Shown here in pieces: positions 10,801 to 20,547 of a stretch of DNA of 64,000 bases. A program made the translations under genes and the position numbers. Position 1 is the first letter of the stretch. Every line of letters starts with the position of its first letter. The DNA comes from Urophycis tenuis (taxonomy: Eukaryota > Chordata > Actinopteri > Gadiformes > Phycidae). A model generated the notes under the pieces. It had not been told where the DNA came from. It did no database searches and worked only from the letters and a program-made list of their open reading frames with translations. The stretch is taken from contig JAXIVH010000008.1 in the NCBI GenBank assembly GCA_036785325.1, forward strand, positions 12,023,384-12,087,383, written 5' to 3'.

Positions 10801-13800
10801 CCTCACTATCAACCTCCTGCTCATCCTGGATGTTCTCTTTTATCGGCATCATTCTGAAGGTCGTATGAGTGGAGCCCGGGTTGCTCCCCTCAATGGTTTG
10901 AGTTGCAGATATGTTTTTTTCACTCATTGACTGGTGTGCATTGCCGTCTATATGGCTTGGTTCATTGTCATCAGTCACAACCTTCTCAGCTCCTTTGTTA
11001 TCTTTAAAATGCAGTTTATTGGGATCCTCCTCAGATTGCACAGCATGACTTTCTATCTCTTGGTCCTGTTTTGTGTGTGCTTCTTTTAAACCTTTTTGTG
11101 ACCCTGATATGGTTCCTTTAGTCCAGCGGGATGAACCCATCTTTCTTCTCCTCAAAATATGTTTATCATCATCTTTAGCACATGGGAAGGACCTTTGATT
11201 CTCTGGGCGGCTAATTTGATCTAAATTTGATGAATGTTCAAGAGAATGTTGGCCTGCGGTGTCCATATTGTCCTCATTATTCCTGATATCAGAAACCTGA
11301 ACAAAAAGCATTGAGCTGTTAATGTCCTGACTGTGAGGAGTAATCTCCTTTGCAAGCATGGAGAAATCTGCACCTGGTGGCCTAATGTAGTCTTTCTTGT
11401 GTGGAGCAGTAGCAGCCATGCACATGTCTTCCTCATGGTATTGACATGGCATTTCTTCAGAGATTTCCTGGCTGTTTCTTTCTGGCAGGGAGTTGAACAG
11501 TGGAACTTCAACCACTTTAATCTTTTCTATAATTTTACATTTTTCCTCAGATTCCTCCTCTTTCCTGTCATCTTTATCATCAAATGAACTTTCTGGTGGC
11601 AGGTGAATTACGGCACCCCCTGTATTTTTTTCTGTATCTTTATCTATTATGTCCTCACTACCTTCTCCCTTGATCTCCATTGATTGAGGTGGTATTGAAA
11701 AAAGACAATCGGCACCTTTGTCTGTGAACATTCCAAGTCTTCCCCCCTCAAGTAATTCTGATTTACATTTCGTCTCAACATCAAAAGACTTATGGGTCAT
11801 GTTAAGATCTGCGGAAAAGTCAGATTCTACTATTTCTCCTGTGGGGTCTACACCTCCCCTTTTCCCCTTATTACAAGTCATGCGATTGGAACCAATCTTT
11901 CTTTTTTTTCTTGAGGATTTCTTATTTAAATCACCATCCTGCTCTTTGTTCGATACCACTTCAGTCAGTTTGAAATCGACGTCTTTATCTAAATGTGAAT
12001 AATCTACGACCGCACCTTCGCTGTTCTGTGGGAAATCTTTATCTTCCTCTGGCTCTGGCTTCATCTCTACAGTGTTTTTGTTTTCATTTTCAAGATAACT
12101 CTCATTTAAGGCAATTTCCGTTATTCCTAATGATTGTGAGATCCCTGTGCTAGTTTGCACTCCCACATATGCTTCTTGTGATGAAGTTGCTGGGGCATTC
12201 ATTGCTTTGGATTTACATTGATTCTCTCCAGACAAGGGACAATGTTGAGAAACTGTGCCCACAACAATTAAATCTGTCATGTTAGTTGATAGACAGCTCT
12301 CTACCAGCAATTGATCAAAACTGTGACAATCACTGAGGGTTAAACTACTTGAAGTAGGCACATCTTCAGACTGTGGGTTAAGCTCGGTTAAGGCTGTTCT
12401 ATTGGAGTAAGTATTGCATCCATCTTTAAATTCTATTGTTGAATCAAGATTCCCAGTTTCTTCACTTCCACTTTCATTATTTTCTGGTTGAATTAATTCT
12501 GCATTTGTAATTGGTTGTTTTGTTGTTTTGTTTCCCACAGACCCATTGCTGAAGGAAATATTGTAATTTCTCACAGTCAAAAATGGGTACTCATCATCAG
12601 CAGAAGCTGATGAGTATTCTGACTGCAGAGCCCCAATATTTAATGGATAGACTTCTCTCTCTTTCTGTGCAGGGTCTTCCATTAATTCCCATGGTTTATT
12701 ACTTGCTTGGCCTTCAGATGTACATACATGGCTGCTGTTTTTTTCAATTATGTTGTGTTCTAGCTCACTCGAATCAAATATGTGATCACGTTTTGTGATC
12801 TCTAGATTATCTGGCACGGTCATTTCCTGGTAGTTGACAGGTTTTGAAGTGTCTTGTATAGTTAGAAGTGGTTGGCCTTCAACAACTGTGCCAAAATTGT
12901 CTGTAACATCATCTGAATCAGGTGTGGTATTAGTCATTTGCTCTTGGCTGGGTACTTCAATGAGTAATGGACACACCATAGATTGTATTGGAAGTTCAAA
13001 CTGTCTTAATAATGGGTTCACACACTCTTTCACCTCATGCTCTTTCTCAATTGAAGACTGCACGTCACCGCATACAGAGTCACACTGAAAAATGTAGTCC
13101 TGACTTTCAGCAATAGTCCCTGGTGACAAAGAGACTGCCAAATTATTGACATTATCTTTTCTAATATAATGTCCATGTTCTCCTTTATGTGTTTTCCTGT
13201 CTGGTAATTCCTTTGGACAATTGGACATGTCATCTTTGAAAGGCTGATCAGGAAGATGTGAATACAAAGAGCTGTCGAGTCTTGGATGCAAGTCATCTCC
13301 ACTGCACTGACTCACTTCTTGAGTCCTATTGTCAGTTTCCGTTTTTGACATTTGCAGCATTGTTTCTTGGAAGTGTCCATCTGGCAACATTCCAATTTGT
13401 GTAACAGCTTTATTTTCACTCAATTCTCTACACAATTCTCCAGTATACTCATTTGACCCACTCATACCTAGATTCTCAGTTCTGTTAATTCCATGCATGT
13501 CCTCTTTTTGAAGTTCTGATGTTTTTTGTGAAACACTCAGTGACTGGTTGGATTGTACCTCCATCTCAAAGGTGCAGGGTGGATTGAGCAGGCTGCTTCT
13601 ACATTTTTCACTCGCATTTGCAATGTCCTCTCTTGTCTCATGCAGTTTTTCAGAAATGTGTTCCTTGAAATCATCCTGTCTTGTGTTTCCATGTTCAGAA
13701 TAATCGAGTTTAAGAGAGTCAGTGTCTACCGTTGTCATAAAGTCCTGGTCTGTTTCGGTTTTTGGGGTCACATCATCTGCCAATATTGCAGTTCTTTGTA

Positions 13801-13852
13801 AACGGCGACGGGATGAACCCATCTTTACTTTTCTTGATCTCTGATTTGACAT
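7872..13852 (-). CDS. rab44: Large Rab GTPase, RAB44 orthologue
   Basis: Eight coding exons (minus): 13852-10449, 10267-10233, 10057-9923, 9829-9748, 9482-9368, 8514-8416, 8134-8058 and 7953-7872, giving 1342 residues. The first exon encodes about 1134 acidic, Ser/Glu-rich, apparently disordered residues. They hold four basic motifs of the form RRRKMGSSR near residues 10, 651, 901 and 1101. The C-terminal Rab domain has every G box: GSSNVGKTS, a Ser in place of the switch I Thr, WDTAGQER, LLLGNKSD and ECSAATGE. It ends in KCC, a prenylation signal. Intron 1 uses a GC donor (AAG/GCAAGA); the 35-base exon 2 restores phase and confirms it. Large Rabs of the RASEF/CRACR2A/RAB44 group act on granules and endolysosomes. 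I see no EF-hands; an upstream exon could exist. Synteny with srsf3 supports the name. Confidence 0.88.
8815..9180. repeat. Probable interspersed repeat fragment in a rab44 intron
   Basis: Between the exons ending at 9368 and starting at 8514. It includes phrases such as CTTTAGCGCCACCTTTGGGC and GGTGGCCTGTACTTTGTGC, which resemble widespread fish repeats. Boundaries and family are uncertain. Confidence 0.3.
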
Positions 13853-14196
13853 AATTACAATTCTTCTTACCTAAACAAATATTTGAAGGTTACAATTATC
13901 CACACAAGATTGACACATTAAATATGCTTTCTGAAACAAATCACAAATATTTCTCTATCAACAATACTCTGCTAGATTTTGTTGGGTTAAGTCATTGCAG
14001 TAAAATTAGACAACTTACCAAGAATATTCAGGCGCTCATTGCATTAAGCAAACTGACTGCACTGACATAGCTTTGCAATGGCACTTCAGCAATGCATGTA
14101 CATGAGGAAGTATCTTGCAAGTGTGGTTATTAGTTTCCTGTGCAGTTAAAACATGCAACGGCTTATCTATCCTATCATTGGTTGTTTCATTTAATG

Positions 14197-14567
14197 TGTG
14201 ACGATCCCTCCACCGAGGCACTAGGTGTCCCTGTTTCTTTTGAGTTGTGTTTTGCAGGTGCTGAGTGGAGGGTCATCAGCTGCATTGAGTAACACCTGGG
14301 CCAGTGTGCCCTGCCTATAAAAGACCTTCCTCATTCTGCGAAGGCTCTCTTGGGGGACTGATTCCTGCTCATTGGCAGGCCTGATGGCAGCACTTTGTTT
14401 GTTTTGAGCTGCACATACATTTTCACACATCCATACATGCTTTCATTACTGATGCTGATCTTTACCCGTTTGCCTTGGTTGATTTGTGTAATAAAATACC
14501 GCTTGCTAGTAGCCAGCTCGCGTTTGTCCTCCCTACTTTGGCACAACCTTGGAGCCGGGTTGTGACA
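14197..14567 (+). mobile_element. Retroviral-type LTR with adjacent primer-binding-site remnant
   Basis: The 371-bp segment starts TGTGACGATC and ends GGTTGTGACA (TG...CA). It has a TATA box (TATAAAAG at 14316-14323) and AATAAA at 14490-14495 in the expected order. Directly after it comes TATAGGGGCTCATC, close to a proline-tRNA primer-binding site. No gag or pol follows, and the matching 3' LTR is not seen. This is a lone 5' LTR plus a short internal stub, lying between rab44 and srsf3. It is non-coding here. Confidence 0.7.
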
Positions 14568-14662
14568 TATAGGGGCTCATCTATATTTGGCACTTTCATT
14601 TTCTCCCTGCTTTTTCAGCATAAAATACATGTATTCATGTGAATGGTTATTTCAAACTATCT

Positions 14663-14668
14663 TTTATT
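14663..14668 (-). terminator. Candidate polyadenylation signal of srsf3
   Basis: AATAAA on the minus strand, about 530 bases after the srsf3 stop codon. The placement is plausible but not proven. Confidence 0.4.
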
Positions 14669-15197
14669 GACCTGAACAATTCCATCAAGAAAGACCACCT
14701 TTAACGTCATAACCATTTAACAAAAATAACGACGAAAATATGACTGTGGCGCCTTCTAATGGAAGCAGCCAGCATTTTTTTTTTTATGACAGACAAAGAT
14801 ACCCAGACAGAAGCAAATTAAAAACATCAAATAACCTTTAATTCAATCAGTTAAACTAATGCAGTTCAATCAGTTAAACAAAAATAGGGATGACCATGGA
14901 ACGTGAAATCCCAAGATGACATCTTTACATGCAAGGAAAGACAGCAATAACTTCATTTTTGCAATGATTAAGGAACAAAAGAAAAAAAAACGGTCTCACA
15001 CGCTGTATGTTTTTTTTTTACTCAACTCTAAAACATTGGGAGAGAAAAAAAAGTCCTATGTTAAACAGATTGTTAATTGGATAGTTTGTCCACAGAGAAC
15101 ATGAAGTGACCAATAAAATGAATTAAAAAAAAATGCCTGTATAAAAAGTTGAATCTTGACCACAAGATCCAAGACGCTTAAGTCTTCCGTTGTCCTT

Positions 15198-18100
15198 TTA
15201 CTTCCTGTCATTCGACCTGGAGCGACTAAAAAAAACAACCATAAAACATCAAATTAATACAAAATCCTAATCAAACATAAATTACATTCACCAGTTTGTA
15301 CAACATACCTCCTAGATCGTGAGAAGGATCTTGAGGGCTTATGGTTCCTTTCTCTGGATAGAGACCGATCTCTACGCCTGTCTCTTGACACAGACCTGAC
15401 AAAAGATTAAGTAATTCATATTCAAGTTTACAATTTTCATATGATTCAAAACTGCAAAGTAAATATTAGAACCGTGACCAGTAAGATAAAGGAGTCGTTA
15501 CCTGCTGCGACTGCGGCTGAAGCTCCTCCTCCTAGGTGATCTAAGTAGAAGGTTAGATGAGAAAACATAGCATTTGGGGAGTTATATATATGCAAAACTT
15601 CTTGGATGTCTGAGAAAAAAAGGGCTCCCAAATTAAAAGGTAGTGCCTGCTGCATCTTGACTGAAATGCATGTTTTTATTCCTTTTTAACAACCACTGGA
15701 ACCAGATAATCGAATAGAAAGGGGTCAGGTGGGCAATAATATCAGGGCTCAACATTAACATCTGACAATCAGCACTTTGATAATGCATATTGACAGGTGA
15801 GATTCACTAAGATCTGGATTCAATAATTAATCAACTTAGGTATGGGATAGTTTCCAAAGTATACCTTTATAGGTTAGGAAAAAGGGATACAACCAGGATC
15901 AAACTCAAAATGACCTAGTGCATTCAGTCATTCATAGGTTGAGATTGTGTAACAGCCATGGAATTTTGCCTACTTGCCTAAAAATAATCTAAGGCATTAA
16001 ATTTGACTGGTTAAATGTTGATGGCCAAAATTTTAAACCAAAAAGCTGTTACATTTTAAACTACGGGGAAGGATGAACAACATTTTTTGTTGTGTAAATG
16101 TAATAACTGCTGAGGGCAATTGATCAAGCAGTCTGAAAGCCCCCGTAAGCATTAGAACTACAAAGAGCAGGATAAAAGCAACTTACTATTTTGGGGGGAT
16201 TTGGACAAGATAGAAATGGCGCAAGGAGGCCAGACTGAAGTTGAGGGAGGTCGAATTGCAGAGGCTTTGCCACGTGATGCGAATGTTGGAGATATGAAGT
16301 GCTGGGTTGGTTGTTGAGGGGATAGCTGGAGATTGTCCCTGCCTTTTAGGGAGTGTAAGCCAAGGGCTGTTCCCATAGGTAGAAGTACTCAGTATAGGAC
16401 AAAAAAAAAATAAAGATGCTGATTGGTCGATAATGTGTGGTGGGCCGCTGTTGACCGAGTAAAGGTTGGAGGAAGGAGGAGGAGGAGGAGGATGCTGGGA
16501 ACCGCATGCTCAGGAACCATAAGGTTGGCGGAACCTGACGACCGGCGGTGCGCCTGGCTCAGGTGAAAACACCAGCCAAGCTGACTGGGAGGCGGTGGTC
16601 AGCAGTCACATGATGCTGAAAGAGGACTAGTTGACTGACTCAGGGGGTGGTGAGAAGCGTGGTGGTGACTCTGCAATGGGGTTCAGTTTTATTAATATAG
16701 ATGGCAGCTGAACTGAGAACAAAATGTACATGTGTAGAAAAGTAAATAGTAAGGTTTCCTCATGCCAATAATACAATTGCCTCAGGTTGCCTTTTCAATT
16801 GATTAGTGTTTGTTTTGAAATGCTAATCTTTGCCATTAATTAATTTGCCATTTGTCTTCGACCTTGACATTAACACAACATAGCGGCATTAAAAAGGTGC
16901 AGTGTGTACAATTTAGTGGCATCTAGCGGAACGAACTTGGCAGAAATGGAATATACATGCGTAGGTTTTAATTAGCGTATAATCCTAATAAGAATTGTGC
17001 TTTTGTTACCTTACACTTAGCACATTATGTCTACATAGGGAGTGGCACTTCTTCCACGGAGCCCATCATGTTGCACTGCTATGTTTCTATGGTAACCCAG
17101 AACGGACAAACAGCTCTAGAAAGGAGGTGTGGCCTATATTAATACAGACTAAATACAAATTATAAATCTATGAGGACCGGCCAGGACAGGCCCCCGTAGC
17201 TTCTCTTACATTGTTGGAAAGGTTAGGGGAGGTGGGGTATTCAGTTGGTTGCAATCTGCCAACACACCTCGAGATGACACTTCCTAAATCCTAAACACTG
17301 CCCCTTTAAAATGGCCTCAAAAAATGATGTAAAATATTATCAATGTGAAAAACTGCCCATGAAATTGTTGCTTGTAATTTGTGCAAATTTTCTGTATTAA
17401 TAAATAAACCTGTTAGTGCATTTATAAAACATTTTAATCCAGACATTACTGGATGTTTTGTGGCAACCCGATCTATGACAGAAAACATAGGCTGAAAACA
17501 GAAATCAATAACACCGTTTTTACCCGCTTATGGAAGTCTGCTAACTTAAAACAGCCAGGCTTGCGTTTTGACTGGGTACCATGGAGCGGTGAGCAGGCAA
17601 TACACTTCATGTAGGGTACTGTGATACATCTTAATACGTGACAACATGGGACAAGTATTAGAGTGCACTGTAGGCGGGAAATACTCTACCTGCGTCTTAC
17701 GGGGGGACTACGGCGCCTGTAGTCATCCCGAGGACGGCGGCTCCAAGATGGCGGAGGTCCACGGCTCCTGGAGCGCTTTTCCCCATTAGACAGCTCAACA
17801 CGGACTCTGCAGCCACACATATTCCTGAAACACAGCTGGGACATTAGTTCAAAAGCAGACCAACGAAGCTTAATAAACAGCCCTTGGTACGTCTGACAGT
17901 CATACCTTCCATCTAGTTCTCTGACGGCATCGTTGGCATCTCTGGGATCCTCAAACTCTACAAAGGCAAAGCCTGGGGGGTTCCTGGCTACCCAGACACT
18001 GCGAAGGGGTCCATAGTAGCCAAAGGCCCTTTCTAACTCTGTCTTGTTTCCATTGTTGCCCAGGTTTCCAACATACACTTTACAATCAAGAGGGCAGTCT

Positions 18101-18249
18101 CGAAGAGATGGGTCTGAGGGAGTAAGAAGTAGTGCATGATGGTTAGTTTACAATATGACAAATGGCTCAACCACTTAATTCGTTTTTTTTATTTAAATTC
18201 GTCAGTATCCATCGATAGGAAATTGATTTGGTTTATACATACCTCCCAT
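15198..18249 (-). CDS. srsf3: Serine/arginine-rich splicing factor 3 (SRp20)
   Basis: Six coding exons (minus): 18249-18243, 18113-17906, 17824-17690, 15540-15502, 15395-15309 and 15225-15198, giving 167 residues (human 164). The first coding exon holds only ATGGGAG, giving [14 protein letters not shown] before the RRM. The RRM is almost identical to the mammalian one: [11 protein letters not shown] (RNP2), [20 protein letters not shown] (RNP1) and CGCRVRVEL. The RS tail follows, with [24 protein letters not shown] and a final [13 protein letters not shown]3 binds pyrimidine-rich RNA and controls splicing and export in the nucleus. Intron 3 (17689-15541) carries a candidate poison exon, consistent with the known autoregulation. 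The start codon is inferred from phase and the donor GTATGT. Confidence 0.95.
16187..16670 (-). other. srsf3: Candidate poison cassette exon of srsf3
   Basis: In the largest srsf3 intron, a minus-strand acceptor (TTGCAG/AGTCACC, exon start 16670) and a strong donor (ATA/GTAAGT, exon end 16187) bound 484 bases. Spliced after exon 3, the frame reads ten codons and stops at TGA 16642-16640. Human SRSF3 has an unproductive exon of about 456 bp in the same intron; that is established knowledge. The segment is pyrimidine-rich (a CTCCTCCTCC run near 16480), fitting SRSF3 binding. The position, length and early stop all match; expression is not shown by sequence. Confidence 0.7.
16893..17305. mobile_element. 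Non-autonomous DNA transposon (MITE) flanked by TTAA
   Basis: The left end reads AGGTGCAGTGTGTACAATTT after TTAA at 16889-16892. The right end, reverse-complemented, reads AGGGGCAGTGTTTAGGATTT after TTAA at 17306-17309. The ends are imperfect inverted repeats and the segment has no coding capacity. TTAA targets suit Kolobok or piggyBac families. It sits in srsf3 intron 3, upstream of the candidate poison exon in transcript order. Confidence 0.6.
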
Positions 18250-19942
18250 TATTACGTTACGTAAATAGCTTGTAGTTTCCAAAGAGCTAGCTAGGGTGTA
18301 GGGAGGGAGAGGGGGAAAGAGAGGAGGGTCAATAGGACGGTAACTTCGGAAACGACAAATAAAGTCCTCAAAGAATAAGTAGCATGTCATGTGAGAGCAT
18401 TATTGGAAGAACAGTGTATATTAACACAATTCTGCAATAGACACGTGTCTTGATTAGTTGAGAATCGTCAAGTCTTTCATGACACGATTTTTTTCTTTCC
18501 TCAATTATAAAAACACTCAAGAACACTATATGAAGAGTACAATTGATCGCGTTACGTTCTTTGAAAAAAACATGGGTTAAACTGGGAAAACCTTGGTTGT
18601 AATACGTTATGTAGTAGGCCATATAGCGAAATAAGCAATCGAATTGAACATCGGTGCCATGAACACCGTGTGATAATGGTGGCTAGCGAGCTTCCGATTA
18701 GCTAGCTTGTGGTTGGTTTATGCGCCAATATAGCAACAATGTGGTACAAATAAGATCAGCTCTGGGTGACTATACTCAATTCTGCCGCGCCATTAAACTA
18801 CAATTCACATTTTAAAGGAAACCGTCGAGCAGATACTCTGGTCGAACTAGCACGACAATGCTATAGCTAAGCTAACATTTTAGCGAACACAAAAAATAGA
18901 CATGGCGGTGTCGCTATGTAGTAGGCCCATCGAAATACGGGATGTATATAAAACAATACCCAAATTGGACTTAAACATAGATAAGCATAAGAAAGCAGAC
19001 GCTGTTTACGTGTGCAAAAATAACGTTACTCGATTGATTTCAACAAACAAACAAACAAACATATTACCAGCAACTGTCTTTTCGCCCGTGCGGTAGCTGC
19101 TCCGGTTGTTCTCTGTGGGGAGGAAAGAGAGGTACTTATTTTCCTTCTGCCCTTCCCCCAACTCAACATGTAAGTACAAATAGCGCCGTCTATTGAGAAA
19201 GGGAGGTATTGCTTGGGGCTGTGAGTGAAGCGTAGTGTTGTTTAAAGGATTTGGCTGAATCCAGGTAAATTGTTTACATTGTCTATATCTAAATATGTAA
19301 ATCACAGTCACCAAACCCGCGACAACAGCCCTGACTTTAATTAACAATTTCTAGCAATCTAGATTACGTTCAATGTCATCGCGTTTTGAAGTAGTGCATG
19401 CATTGGGTTTTTCCAAATTGTGTGTTGAAAACGTATCCATCAGTTAAACCGGGTAGGCCTACAGTATTGAGGATAAAATGACTGCTCCAATGTGATAATA
19501 TGATTATTAATAACGGATTAGTTGTGACGCTCACATGCACCAGGCCACTGGTGCATGTAACTGTAGGAAACTGTAGGGAATGTATAATGTAGCTGAGTCA
19601 CTAGGGGGCATTGTTTTATCTCAACTCAGCGCTTTGAGTCCCTCCCCTTTCTCTCACAACAAAGCGGGAGATGACAGCGCGCGTGCGTAAAACACTGGGC
19701 AGCAATCAGGCAGAATCTCAGTGTAGATTCAGATAGAGATCGAAATCCAGCGAAATAACTGTCATTATCGTTAGAAAATGAAATTATCAGACGAAAAACA
19801 GTACATATTGTAATACTAATATGGTTTGTTAATAAAATAAAAAAAACTAAGATTCTCAATTCAAAAATGATGTCATCTATCAAAACGCCTGGGCATACAC
19901 AACCTACATCAAGGGCCTGCCACTGCTCCCTGCTATATAGGG
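18250..19942. other. srsf3 5' leader/promoter region and flank
   Basis: The minus-strand sequence just above the start codon (18290-18350) is pyrimidine-rich (CTCTCTTTCCCCCTCTCCC), consistent with a leader near the start site. Beyond about 18.4 kb I recognise no coding exon and no repeat family. Confidence 0.4.
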
Positions 19943-20539
19943 CAGGGTTCCCCAATTAGGGCTCACTGAGGGCCAAATTATGTCAAGGTTGCCTAGTCGA
20001 GGGCCAAATTGTCTGTTTTTTTTTATTGGACCAGTAAACATTGTTTTATGTGCAGATGTTATTGTTGCTGCTAATAATAGAAGTAGTATTATTGTCACGA
20101 TTAGTAGTATAAGTGGTAGTAGCAGATATTTCACTTCATGGCAGGTTATGACCAGGGGCGGAGCCAGACTTTGTGTACATCCGGGGCTTAGCCCAGAGGG
20201 GGGTCTGGGGGTTGTCCCCCAGAATTTTAAAATTTCTAAGATGCAATTTCCTGCATTCTAGTTCCTTTTAGGGGGTTATGAAGGTTTTTGTTGTTGGCAA
20301 TTATTTGCCCGGTAATAAGGCTTAATGTATGTATAGGGAACATGGTGTCAGGGTTGTCATAACATTAGAAGCTTAAAAAAGATTTGGGGCTTTTGAAGTG
20401 AGATTCAGGGCTTCAGCCCTGATAGCCACCCCCCCGCTCCACCCCTGGTTATGACATAGTGTCACTAGATCAGCACGTGCCGGACACTTTGCTCTCACAG
20501 GCTGGATTTGGCCCACAGGCCGCTAATTGGGAGTGGCTC
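19943..20539. mobile_element. Non-autonomous hAT transposon with exact 8-bp target duplication
   Basis: Begins CAGGGTTCCCCAATTAGGG and ends with an imperfect inverted copy (CTAATTGGGAGTGGCTC). It is flanked by the perfect 8-bp duplication ATATAGGG at 19935-19942 and 20540-20547. Ends and target size fit hAT. It is interrupted by a second hAT at 20153-20447; without that insert and its duplication it would be about 294 bp. There is no transposase. Confidence 0.88.
20153..20447. mobile_element. hAT element nested inside another hAT
   Basis: Ends are CAGGGGCGGAGCCAG and GCTCCACCCCTG (inverted repeats). The flanking 8-bp duplication GTTATGAC is perfect (20145-20152 and 20448-20455). It is 295 bp with no coding capacity and inserted into the older element at 19943-20539. 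Confidence 0.9.
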
Positions 20540-20547
20540 ATATAGGG

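Noticed and set aside
11221..11587. 96- and 84-codon frames inside the rab44 long exon
   Set aside because: Alternative frames of a genuine 3.4-kb coding exon; no independent evidence.
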